DNA from: Candidatus Njordarchaeum guaymasense
Lineage (GTDB): Archaea; Asgardarchaeota; Njordarchaeia; Njordarchaeales; Njordarchaeaceae
Assembly (NCBI GenBank): GCA_030587605.1
Contig: JAUQYT010000369.1
Span: 1 to 6,085 of the forward strand
Length of the DNA: 6,085 bases
Reading direction: 5' to 3'
The notes below the pieces were generated by a model, which made no database searches, was not told the DNA's origin, and saw only the letters and a list, made by a program, of their open reading frames with translations. Position 1 is the stretch's first letter, and each line of letters begins with the position of its first letter. Shown here piece by piece: positions 1-5,242 of the stretch. The position numbers and the translations under genes were made by a program.

Positions 1-727
1 TTGATTTTTCACCGTGGTGCTCAACAACTATCCTCTTTATGTCCTTGAGGAGATCCTTACTGCTTTCCAAGATTTCCACTTCTTGGCCTTCGACATCCAT
101 TTTTAGAATATCGATTATGTCAATGTCACATTCCTTGCATAATTGAGGCAACGTAGTCCCGTCAACGGTTATTTTCTTGATCCTCTCTTCTTTAAGCCAA
201 GGTCTTTTCTGTGCCCTAATTTCCTTAGCTCCGATTGCACTTATTTCTGGAACAATCTCTAAAAGCATTTTTCCGGTTTTTGTGGTTACTGCCTTGTTTA
301 CTAGAATTACGTCCTTCAAATTGTTCGATTTGACGTTCTTTTCAAGAGCCTCAAATGCCAGAGGATTTGGTTCAACGGATACTATTTTGCATTCTGGATT
401 GTTTTGCTTGATCTTCAGGGTGTAGTACCCTTCATTTGCTCCGAGGTCCAGAACGATCTTATCCTCTTTGCCGGAGAATTCAGGGATTAGTAGATGATCA
501 TTTTCCTTGAATATTTCTGTATAAATATCGATTGAAGAGCAAGCTCCTCCTTTTCTGAACCAGATCTTATACTTCCCTAGATTCACGTCGAACAATTTCT
601 TGTTCTTGATTATCTTTCCTTCCTCGAAAACGAGGTGGTGGTCCTTTTCAATTTCATTGATCCTTTCCATACTCTCCTCGTCTTTTACCTGTTTTCTCAA
701 CCACCTGAAGTCTGCACCTTTTCCCAT
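1..727 (-). CDS. FkbM-family SAM-dependent methyltransferase, 3' end cut by window edge
   Basis: Reading the minus strand from an ATG at 725-727 gives 242 codons with no stop before base 1, so the C-terminus lies outside the window. The SAM-binding Rossmann motif I is VLDLGANEGYYTL (residues 92-104). The acidic end of the second strand is SVEPNPLAFEALEKNV (117-132), and the FkbM hallmark KMDVEGQEVEIL is at 209-220. Family members transfer a methyl group from S-adenosylmethionine, usually to a hydroxyl of a sugar, polyketide or glycan. The substrate here cannot be told. The first ~80 residues are charged and show no known domain, signal peptide or membrane segment, so a cytoplasmic enzyme is likely. 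An in-frame TAG three codons upstream fixes this ATG as the most upstream Met, and AAGGT about 8 nt before it is a modest ribosome binding site. It is divergent from the radical SAM gene. The family call is firm; the function is open. Confidence 0.9.
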   Translation of the reverse strand, partial: MGKGADFRWLRKQVKDEESMERINEIEKDHHLVFEEGKIIKNKKLFDVNLGKYKIWFRKGGACSSIDIYTEIFKENDHLLIPEFSGKEDKIVLDLGANEGYYTLKIKQNNPECKIVSVEPNPLAFEALEKNVKSNNLKDVILVNKAVTTKTGKMLLEIVPEISAIGAKEIRAQKRPWLKEERIKKITVDGTTLPQLCKECDIDIIDILKMDVEGQEVEILESSKDLLKDIKRIVVEHHGEKS

Positions 728-787
728 TGAAATCTACCTTTTTTCATACCCTAAGCTTCTCTTTAATTCGTGGAGAGTAGCAAAGGA

Positions 788-795
788 TTTTATAC
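788..795. promoter_or_regulatory. TATA-like box in the divergent intergenic region
   Basis: TTTTATAC on the plus strand (GTATAAAA on the minus strand) lies in the 168-bp gap between the two divergent genes. On the plus strand it is preceded by the purine-rich CAAAGGA, which resembles a BRE. Read leftwards it would start transcription near 765, leaving a leader of about 38 nt for the methyltransferase. Read rightwards it would start near 816, leaving about 80 nt before the radical SAM gene. The leftward use fits spacing better. The evidence is only sequence resemblance and position. Confidence 0.35.
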
Positions 796-832
796 CCATG
801 AACTCTTTTCTCAGGTTAAGTTAGTGGGAACT

Positions 833-846
833 GTATTTTAAAAATA
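833..846 (+). promoter_or_regulatory. Possible TATA element for the radical SAM gene
   Basis: The AT-only stretch TATTTTAAAAATA lies about 55 nt upstream of the GTG at 896. A start of transcription roughly 25 nt downstream would fall near 865 and give a leader of about 30 nt. The motif is degenerate compared with the archaeal TTTATATA consensus and no clear BRE precedes it, so this is a weak call. Confidence 0.25.
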
Positions 847-895
847 GCTGTGGCTCAAGTGAATAGATTTGGCACTTTGACAAGCTCAATGTAAG

Positions 896-1846
896 GTGTG
901 CACTCTTTTGAATGCAATTGGTGACAAGCGAAGATTTGTCTTGATCAAGAGATATGAGACATTGGTTGGAAAAGAAGGAATTAAGGGTGCTAGGAGAAAC
1001 CACCACTCCCGACGGAAACCTATACAGTGTGGTTTGACAATTCACCCGGGAAACGATTGCGCGTACTCCTGTATCTACTGCTATATTCCTGACATGGGTT
1101 TCAAATTCCGGAAACCGAAACCGTGCGAGCTGTCACCGGAGCAGCTTGTGCTATCGCTCCTCTATAATCAAAACTTTGTCCCAGGCAGGAACGGAACATA
1201 TCTCGCCATCGGGAGCATTGTAGAGCCATTTCAACCAGAACTCAAATCTCTGACGATAGGCTACATTGCCGAACTGGCTAGGCTAGGCAACCCAATCCAG
1301 TTCTCCACAAAATCGCACCTGACGACCGCTGAGACCAAAACCATCAGTTCATCATGCGACTGGGTGAGTCCGCTAATAACAATGCTCACACTAGACGAAT
1401 CAAAAGCGCGAGTACTAGAACCACTTGCGCCCACGCCCGCAGAGCGATTAGACACGATCAAGAATCTGTCTGAAGCGGGGCTGAAACCGTTTCTATTCCT
1501 ACGACCGATCCTCCCAGGGATAGTAACAATGCAGGAATACGGAAACCTGACCGATGAAGCCATCAACCACGGTGCCAACGGGATAGTCTTGGGAAATTTC
1601 AGGGTCACAAAAAGAATCATTGACACTATGAAAAGGAAGAATCTCGATGTGTCTGAGATCGTCAAACGTTCAAGGCTTATCGATGACCGGCAACGAACAA
1701 TTCCGGTCTCTGACATCCAAGACAAAATTGAGAGGCAATTCTCCACCGTCATAAAGACGTACAGGCGCTCCTGTTGCGCCTCCGCCTACTGCGCGAACCT
1801 AGAACGATGCATTCATGAGATCCACCATGATCGCGAAATAGCGTGA
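896..1846 (+). CDS. SPL-family (SplB-like) radical SAM protein
   Basis: 316 residues. CAYSCIYC at 55-62 is the radical SAM CX3CX2C motif that binds the [4Fe-4S] cluster used to cleave SAM. Downstream blocks match the spore photoproduct lyase-like family (COG1533 type): AIGSIVEPFQPELK at 104-117, QFSTKSHL at 135-142, and the EP...RL...EAGLKPFLFLRPILPGI region at about 175-209. Many archaeal members are not DNA photolyases and have unknown substrates, so SplB-like is a family label only. The C-terminus carries a second cysteine group (C293, C294, C299, C305) followed by CIHEIHHD. The start is uncertain: GTG at 896 is the first possible start after an in-frame TGA at 878, there is no upstream ATG in frame, and TTG at 908 or 941 are alternatives. 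It is divergent from the methyltransferase and convergent with hsp20, so it is probably transcribed alone. Confidence 0.88.
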   Translation: MCTLLNAIGDKRRFVLIKRYETLVGKEGIKGARRNHHSRRKPIQCGLTIHPGNDCAYSCIYCYIPDMGFKFRKPKPCELSPEQLVLSLLYNQNFVPGRNGTYLAIGSIVEPFQPELKSLTIGYIAELARLGNPIQFSTKSHLTTAETKTISSSCDWVSPLITMLTLDESKARVLEPLAPTPAERLDTIKNLSEAGLKPFLFLRPILPGIVTMQEYGNLTDEAINHGANGIVLGNFRVTKRIIDTMKRKNLDVSEIVKRSRLIDDRQRTIPVSDIQDKIERQFSTVIKTYRRSCCASAYCANLERCIHEIHHDREIA

Positions 1847-1851
1847 GACGT

Positions 1852-1856
1852 GGAGG
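1852..1856 (+). promoter_or_regulatory. Strong Shine-Dalgarno before an unrecognised small reading frame
   Basis: GGAGG followed by 6 nt and an ATG at 1863 is the best Shine-Dalgarno match with ideal spacing that I see in the window. It lies 5 nt after the radical SAM stop codon, so it could couple a small downstream gene. Whether that frame is real is treated in the next entry. Confidence 0.35.
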
Positions 1857-1862
1857 AAATAC

Positions 1863-2066
1863 ATGTCGAAGAAAGTAGAAAAGGACGGATGCGGCCTTGA
1901 CTTGCTATTCCGTTCCGCCGCGAGGTATTCTTATCTCCAGAATACCGTTCTTGTAACTACTCTTCAGGCGCTTTGCCTGTGCTCTTTGTGGGAGACGTAT
2001 CCTCGTCGGTCTGAACTTATCCCCGGCACTTATTTCCAGAATACCATCCCTAACGTCTACCTTTAG
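1863..2066 (+). CDS. Doubtful 67-residue reading frame overlapping the hsp20 3' end
   Basis: ATG at 1863 follows the radical SAM stop by 16 nt and has a GGAGG at ideal spacing. The first 14 residues (MSKKVEKDGCGLDL) are hydrophilic and lie outside hsp20. From 1905 onward the frame is antisense to hsp20, with a composition (Ser, Leu, Tyr, Cys) that looks like a shadow of the other strand. I recognise no family. It could be a short real peptide, the remains of a longer gene, or chance. It is listed only because of the ribosome binding site. Confidence 0.15.
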   Translation: MSKKVEKDGCGLDLLFRSAARYSYLQNTVLVTTLQALCLCSLWETYPRRSELIPGTYFQNTIPNVYL

Positions 2067-2492
2067 ATCGCATTCATCGAGGCCAGGCAGCTCGGCTAAT
2101 ACAACATATTCATCTTTTGATCTGAATTTCTCAACAAGAGGTTTTCTGAGTTCCGCTAGTCTCCCCTCTTCATCGCCCGCTTCTGCGAACATTGGCACCC
2201 TTGTCTTCCCCTTCCTCAATCCTTCAGTGGCGAGTGGTTTCAGTTTCTTCTGCTTGCTCTCGAGGAAATCCGGAGCATTACTCAGTTGCCCCCACATCAC
2301 ATACCCTTTGATTCCAGGACCATCAATAGGTTTGATGTGCATCTGTCCGTGCATTTCTCCCCCCTTGAGGGCATCGATGATCTCCTTCAACTGCTGCTTC
2401 ATGAGATGAGATACTCTCTTCTGCATCTCCTTCAGTTGTTTTAAGAAGTCTTCGTCGTCATCGCCAAACCAGTTATCGAACGACATTTTCAC
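1905..2492 (-). CDS. Hsp20/alpha-crystallin family small heat shock protein
   Basis: 195 residues. The alpha-crystallin domain occupies about 118-192: KPLVEKFRSKDEYVVLAELPG starts it, DLKVDVRDGILEIS gives the central strands, and SSYKNGILEIRIP is the hallmark end with the NG[IV]L signature; IRI at 187-189 resembles an I-X-I tail. Such proteins are ATP-independent holdases that bind unfolding proteins in the cytoplasm. The N-terminal region (about 117 residues) is long for the family. It contains an acidic start, an amphipathic helix at about 14-43 and a GPGIKGYVMWG segment at 58-68. The stretch between ILEIS and RIRLP is very short, so the loop carrying strand beta-6, used for dimer exchange in bacterial-type Hsp20s, seems absent. 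GTG at 2492 directly follows an in-frame TGA; ATG at 2486 is an alternative that loses two residues. The winged-helix gene lies 75 bp upstream on the same strand. Confidence 0.9.
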   Translation of the reverse strand: MKMSFDNWFGDDDEDFLKQLKEMQKRVSHLMKQQLKEIIDALKGGEMHGQMHIKPIDGPGIKGYVMWGQLSNAPDFLESKQKKLKPLATEGLRKGKTRVPMFAEAGDEEGRLAELRKPLVEKFRSKDEYVVLAELPGLDECDLKVDVRDGILEISAGDKFRPTRIRLPQRAQAKRLKSSYKNGILEIRIPRGGTE

Positions 2493-2514
2493 TCATCAAC
2501 CCCCAATACGAATA

Positions 2515-2572
2515 ATCCTATTTCTGTTCTTATGTTACTCTAATTAACCTTTTGAGATCCTATTATGTTACT
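2515..2572 (-). promoter_or_regulatory. hsp20 promoter with duplicated flanking elements
   Basis: On the minus strand, CAAAAGG followed by TTAATTA (2541-2547) resembles BRE plus TATA and would place the transcription start near 2519, about 27 nt before the GTG. Two copies of TTATGTTACT (plus-strand reading; 2530-2539 and 2563-2572) lie on either side of this element with a 33-bp period, about three helical turns. Each is preceded by an ATCCTATT box (2515-2522 and 2557-2564). The outer copy overlaps the stop codon of the upstream regulator gene. The repeats are seen directly; their role as regulator binding sites is inferred. Confidence 0.5.
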
Positions 2573-2990
2573 TCATCTCGTCCTCAAGGACTTTCATGAT
2601 TCGCCTCAGGGCTACTGTTGCGGCGAGGAAACTACTTAGACCGAGAGGAGATACTTCATATTTGCCTCTCTCACGGCTCGTTACTAACCCGTTGCTCATC
2701 ATACGTTTACAGTACTCTGAAACGAGTTTCTGGTTCAGCTCGAGGTCGTTCATGAAGTCCACGAACCTGACAGGCTCGTCGCTGGTAAGCATTTTTGTGA
2801 GCATCCTTAGCCTATCCTCGTTGGATAACGTGTCGTATAACTCAGATAGTTCTCTTAACTCATTTTTCTCAAATTGATCGATCTCTTTTTCCAGGAACTC
2901 TTTGTTTTCCTCAGCATCCACGAATAGTGGAACCTCGGCAAGTATCTTTTTGTCCTTAACCAACAGCAATTTGATGGTCATCGGCATCAC
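2568..2990 (-). CDS. Winged helix-turn-helix (ArsR-like) transcriptional regulator
   Basis: 140 residues. An N-terminal beta-rich segment (about 4-25) and a charged acidic helix (about 26-48) precede a winged helix at about 49-115. SELYDTLSNEDRLRMLTKML is the typical first helix of ArsR-like domains. The recognition region is LELNQKLVSEYCKRMMSNGLV, and the wing is TSRERGKYEVSPLG. A C-terminal helix (about 118-139) could mediate dimerisation. No metal-binding ELCVC-type motif is visible, so metal sensing is unlikely. Its position 75 bp upstream of hsp20 on the same strand, with shared GTTAC elements in both promoters, suggests control of hsp20 and itself. This would resemble the Pyrococcus regulator Phr in logic, but homology to Phr specifically is not established. 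The start may be GTG 2990, ATG 2987 or ATG 2981; an in-frame TAG at 3006-3008 limits extension. Confidence 0.82.
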   Translation of the reverse strand: MMPMTIKLLLVKDKKILAEVPLFVDAEENKEFLEKEIDQFEKNELRELSELYDTLSNEDRLRMLTKMLTSDEPVRFVDFMNDLELNQKLVSEYCKRMMSNGLVTSRERGKYEVSPLGLSSFLAATVALRRIMKVLEDEMK

Positions 2991-3000
2991 GTCAAGAATT

Positions 3001-3016
3001 GTTACCTAGAAGTAAC
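3001..3016. promoter_or_regulatory. Inverted repeat, candidate operator of the winged-helix gene
   Basis: GTTAC-CTAGAA-GTAAC is a perfect 5-bp inverted repeat with a 6-bp spacer. It begins 10 bp upstream of the regulator's GTG and falls just downstream of the expected transcription start (about 3020), where a bound repressor would block initiation or clearance. The same GTTAC(T) half-site is repeated in the hsp20 promoter. Binding is inferred. Confidence 0.45.
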
Positions 3017-3041
3017 TAGTATCAGTTGGGGAAATCTAGAG

Positions 3042-3049
3042 ATATAAAT
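3042..3049 (-). promoter_or_regulatory. TATA box of the winged-helix regulator gene
   Basis: ATTTATAT on the minus strand is a close match to the archaeal TATA consensus. It predicts a transcription start near 3020 and a leader of about 30 nt before the regulator's start codons. No gene on the plus strand begins at a suitable distance, so leftward use is favoured. Confidence 0.55.
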
Positions 3050-3080
3050 ATTATTGTGTGTCGGCAGATGCTGTCAACCT

Positions 3081-3094
3081 CAAAAAGAGAAAAA
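3081..3094 (-). terminator. T-rich terminator candidate after the LarA-like gene
   Basis: The minus strand reads TTTTTCTCTTTTTG about 35 nt past the LarA-like stop codon. Archaeal RNA polymerase commonly terminates at such oligo-T tracts without a hairpin. It lies between the end of the three-gene cluster and the TATA box of the next gene, a sensible place for transcript separation. Confidence 0.45.
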
Positions 3095-3128
3095 TGCGAG
3101 ATCCACATGTCGGCCACGTTTCGTTTTC

Positions 3129-4439
3129 CTAACTCGTGTTACTTATCGCCTTCGCAAGAATGGGAAACGTAATCCCTCCTACGGGGAATATCAATACATC
3201 GGCCTTTTCTCCCACTATGTCCATGACTTTTGTTACCGCTTCACTGATCTTAGGCTGGTTTCTTATGTACATGCAAGCAGCTTGTTGGTCTGTTACTCCG
3301 GGAGAAGAGAGAACCACGTTATTTCTTCTTAGGACTGAGACCCACAGGTACGAGTTGCACCACTCTTCTATGGGGATATTGTAGGTGTCCATGAGCTTTG
3401 TCACATCCGTATCCTTCAGCCCTCGGACGAGCTTAATGAAGTCATCGGGTTTCATCATCGGTTTCGGCAAAGTTACTGTGCCAGCGCCTTCCGGGCAAGG
3501 CGAGATACATAGTATAGTTCCACCTTTCTTAGTGGCTTCCATAGTGTTAATTATTGATTTTCCAGACTGCCTGATATCTATGTCCAAGGGGAAAGCGCTT
3601 GTGATCACGACATCTGCTTGCGCAGGAACCTCAACACCATAGATCTTGGACGCTATCTTGACTCCTTCTCTATGTGCCAATATTGGATCTCCTGCGACGA
3701 CCTTCACTATCTCCTTCTTATCGTTCAGAACAGTGTTCACTATGAAATCCAATCCGCAGGTCTTTCCAGCCTCTTCGATGTCCTTTCTGACAGGATTCTC
3801 CCTTGGTGGTACGCCTACGCGTGACCCTGGCTTCATGACAAGCTTATGATTCGCCATGGTCGTGTTTATCCCGGTTATCCCTGGGAGAACGGCTTTGTGT
3901 CCTCCGCCGAAACCGGCAAAAACATGTGGCTCAATTGTGCCAACGGCTATCTTCAAGTCAGCCTCGTAGTATTCCTTGTTCACAGCGATGGGCGTCCCAA
4001 GAGATGTTTTGCCCAGTTCAACGAGGTGGTTCTGCAGGTCAGAGTTTACTGCCCGTATTCTTGTTATCACGTTCCTTCCGAGTCGTCTCTCCACATCCAA
4101 GGGTTCAAGCTTTCTATGAATTGCGCAGCCGAAAATTACAAACATCTTCTCGGCACTGGCTCCCCCATCAAGCAACTCGTCAAGCAACTTTGGCATTAAT
4201 TTGCTGACTGGGGTCGGCCTACTTACGTCGTCGACTATTATCGCTATCTTCTTGTCCTGTGAAGCCAGCTCGGATAGTCTTCTGGATCCGATTGGTTGTT
4301 CGATAGCCCTCTTGATTTCCTTCTCCTCGTCAGGTACCTTGGGTGCAGGTTTCGGGGCCGCAAATTTCAAGACTTCCCATCCTCTTGGTAGGTCAAACCC
4401 AATCTTACTTCCGCCGAAAGGGACCTCGTACCGTACCAT
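3129..4439 (-). CDS. LarA-like nickel-pincer racemase/epimerase (DUF2088 family)
   Basis: 436 residues, the usual length for lactate racemase LarA. DDVSRPTP at 70-77 is the N-terminal family motif. GTIEPHVFAGFGGGHKAVLPG at 167-187, with ANHK at 196-199, holds the cofactor residues. His172, Lys182 and His198 have the same spacing as His174, Lys184 and His200 of Lactiplantibacillus LarA, where Lys tethers the pyridinium-thioamide nucleotide and the His residues serve nickel and hydride chemistry. His108 lies in a comparable HR motif. RQSGK at 290-294 matches LarA Tyr294-Gln295-Lys298, but Tyr is replaced by Arg. Homologues racemise or epimerise lactate, malate and other 2-hydroxyacids, so the substrate is open. 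The ATG at 4439 has GGTGG about 7 nt upstream. It is the last gene of a minus-strand cluster, 50 bp after the RraA-like gene. The cofactor genes larB, larC and larE are not in this window. Confidence 0.88.
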   Translation of the reverse strand: MVRYEVPFGGSKIGFDLPRGWEVLKFAAPKPAPKVPDEEKEIKRAIEQPIGSRRLSELASQDKKIAIIVDDVSRPTPVSKLMPKLLDELLDGGASAEKMFVIFGCAIHRKLEPLDVERRLGRNVITRIRAVNSDLQNHLVELGKTSLGTPIAVNKEYYEADLKIAVGTIEPHVFAGFGGGHKAVLPGITGINTTMANHKLVMKPGSRVGVPPRENPVRKDIEEAGKTCGLDFIVNTVLNDKKEIVKVVAGDPILAHREGVKIASKIYGVEVPAQADVVITSAFPLDIDIRQSGKSIINTMEATKKGGTILCISPCPEGAGTVTLPKPMMKPDDFIKLVRGLKDTDVTKLMDTYNIPIEEWCNSYLWVSVLRRNNVVLSSPGVTDQQAACMYIRNQPKISEAVTKVMDIVGEKADVLIFPVGGITFPILAKAISNTS

Positions 4440-4489
4440 TTAATGACCACCAACATGCTCTCGGAATTGACAAGCGAGTTGCACGAGCT

Positions 4490-5236
4490 TCATGGCAGCG
4501 GGACTTCTTTCTCGAGTTCCGCAAAGTCCTTTCTGCCTTTCTTGACTTGCTCGAACCACCACGAGTCAGCCTTAGCTAGTTCCTTAGCTTTCTTGATTAT
4601 CTTCTCCGCATGTTCGGGCGGGATCACAACAACTCCGTTCTGGTCCCCGAATACTATGTCGTTTGGTCTAACGATCTGTCCACCGCACTTCACCACTGTC
4701 TGTATTTCGGTTATCTTCATTCTTCCCCTAATGGACGTCGCGACTCGCCCTCTGGCCCACATTGGGAACTTGAGCTCAATAACTTGAGCTATGTCTCTCA
4801 CGGCTCCATCAACAACTGCTCCAACGACACCTTTCTGTATCAACATTGATGAGGTGACTTGACCAAGTAACCCCGCTGGCATCACGTTGGAGGAGTCAAT
4901 AACAATGATGTTTCCCGGAACTATCCTATCAGCGAGTTTAAGGACGTCCACAACCATTTCCTCTCGAAATGTTTCACCACGCACGAGTGTGGCGAACTTT
5001 AACGTCGCGGCGATACCCGCAGCTTTCGCTCCTGGCCAGACCTCTTGGATCCCTTGATCCATCAGCATAGGTTTGATGCCCAGATTATCGTATGCGTCGC
5101 AGATCGCTGGCACGTATAACTTTCCTAGCTCTTCCAAAAGAGATTTGTTAACTGAGGGCTGAATTGTTGAATTGAATTTAACGGGCAAAGATTGCTTCAC
5201 CCCCTCTGTGACATCATTGATCTGTTGTATTACCAC
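4490..5236 (-). CDS. RraA/HMG-aldolase family protein
   Basis: 248 residues, slightly longer than the usual 200-230 because of an N-terminal extension of about 30 residues. The core begins at LLEELGKLYVPAICDAYD (33-50). KGVVGAVVDGAVRD (135-148) is the family signature, with Arg147 and Asp148 matching the catalytic Arg and metal-binding Asp of characterised aldolases. NDIVFGDQNGVVVIPPEHA (192-210) is the conserved end of the fold. Characterised members cleave 4-hydroxy-4-methyl-2-oxoglutarate or related acids, or decarboxylate oxaloacetate, using a divalent metal; others have no known activity. The position that is Asp in the published D-X20-R-D motif is Gln126 here. GTG at 5236 lies 6 nt after the oxidoreductase stop, with AAAGGTGG overlapping it, so translation is probably coupled. 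A later start such as GTG codon 13 or TTG codon 17 is possible. Annotation as an RNase E inhibitor would be misleading. Confidence 0.88.
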   Translation of the reverse strand: MVIQQINDVTEGVKQSLPVKFNSTIQPSVNKSLLEELGKLYVPAICDAYDNLGIKPMLMDQGIQEVWPGAKAAGIAATLKFATLVRGETFREEMVVDVLKLADRIVPGNIIVIDSSNVMPAGLLGQVTSSMLIQKGVVGAVVDGAVRDIAQVIELKFPMWARGRVATSIRGRMKITEIQTVVKCGGQIVRPNDIVFGDQNGVVVIPPEHAEKIIKKAKELAKADSWWFEQVKKGRKDFAELEKEVPLP

Positions 5237-5242
5237 CTTTAT

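Noticed and set aside
821..1045. Minus-strand frame of 74 codons at the start of the radical SAM gene
   Set aside because: It has no ribosome site or recognisable motif and overlaps the start of a well-supported gene on the opposite strand.
1261..1752. Minus-strand open frame of 163 codons inside the radical SAM gene
   Set aside because: It lies entirely antisense to a well-supported gene, has serine-rich shadow composition and shows no recognisable motif.
896..1846. Calling the radical SAM protein a true spore photoproduct lyase
   Set aside because: The family blocks match, but the organism looks archaeal (no endospores) and the C-terminal cysteine cluster makes the substrate uncertain, so only a family-level name is supported.
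3059..3114. TGTCGGC occurring twice (3059-3065 and 3108-3114) around the T-rich tract
   Set aside because: A 7-bp repeat seen twice in 56 bp may be chance, it does not form a hairpin (both copies are in the same orientation), and no role is evident.
3054..3332. Plus-strand frame next to the TATA element at 3042-3049
   Set aside because: The frame starts too close to the TATA sequence for transcription from it and runs antisense through the LarA-like 3' end; its composition looks non-coding.
3846..4199. Plus-strand open frame of 117 codons inside the LarA-like gene
   Set aside because: It is antisense to the most conserved part of LarA, including cofactor residues, and has no family features; several overlapping plus-strand frames in this region are equally open by chance.
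4440..4489. A separate promoter for the LarA-like gene in the 50-bp gap
   Set aside because: No TATA-like sequence is visible there on the minus strand; only a GGTGG ribosome site precedes the ATG, which supports co-transcription.
4490..5236. Naming this gene as an RNase E regulator or as a menaquinone methyltransferase
   Set aside because: Both are legacy labels for the fold. There are no SAM-binding motifs, and the intact Arg-Asp pair points to the metal-dependent aldolase/decarboxylase branch.
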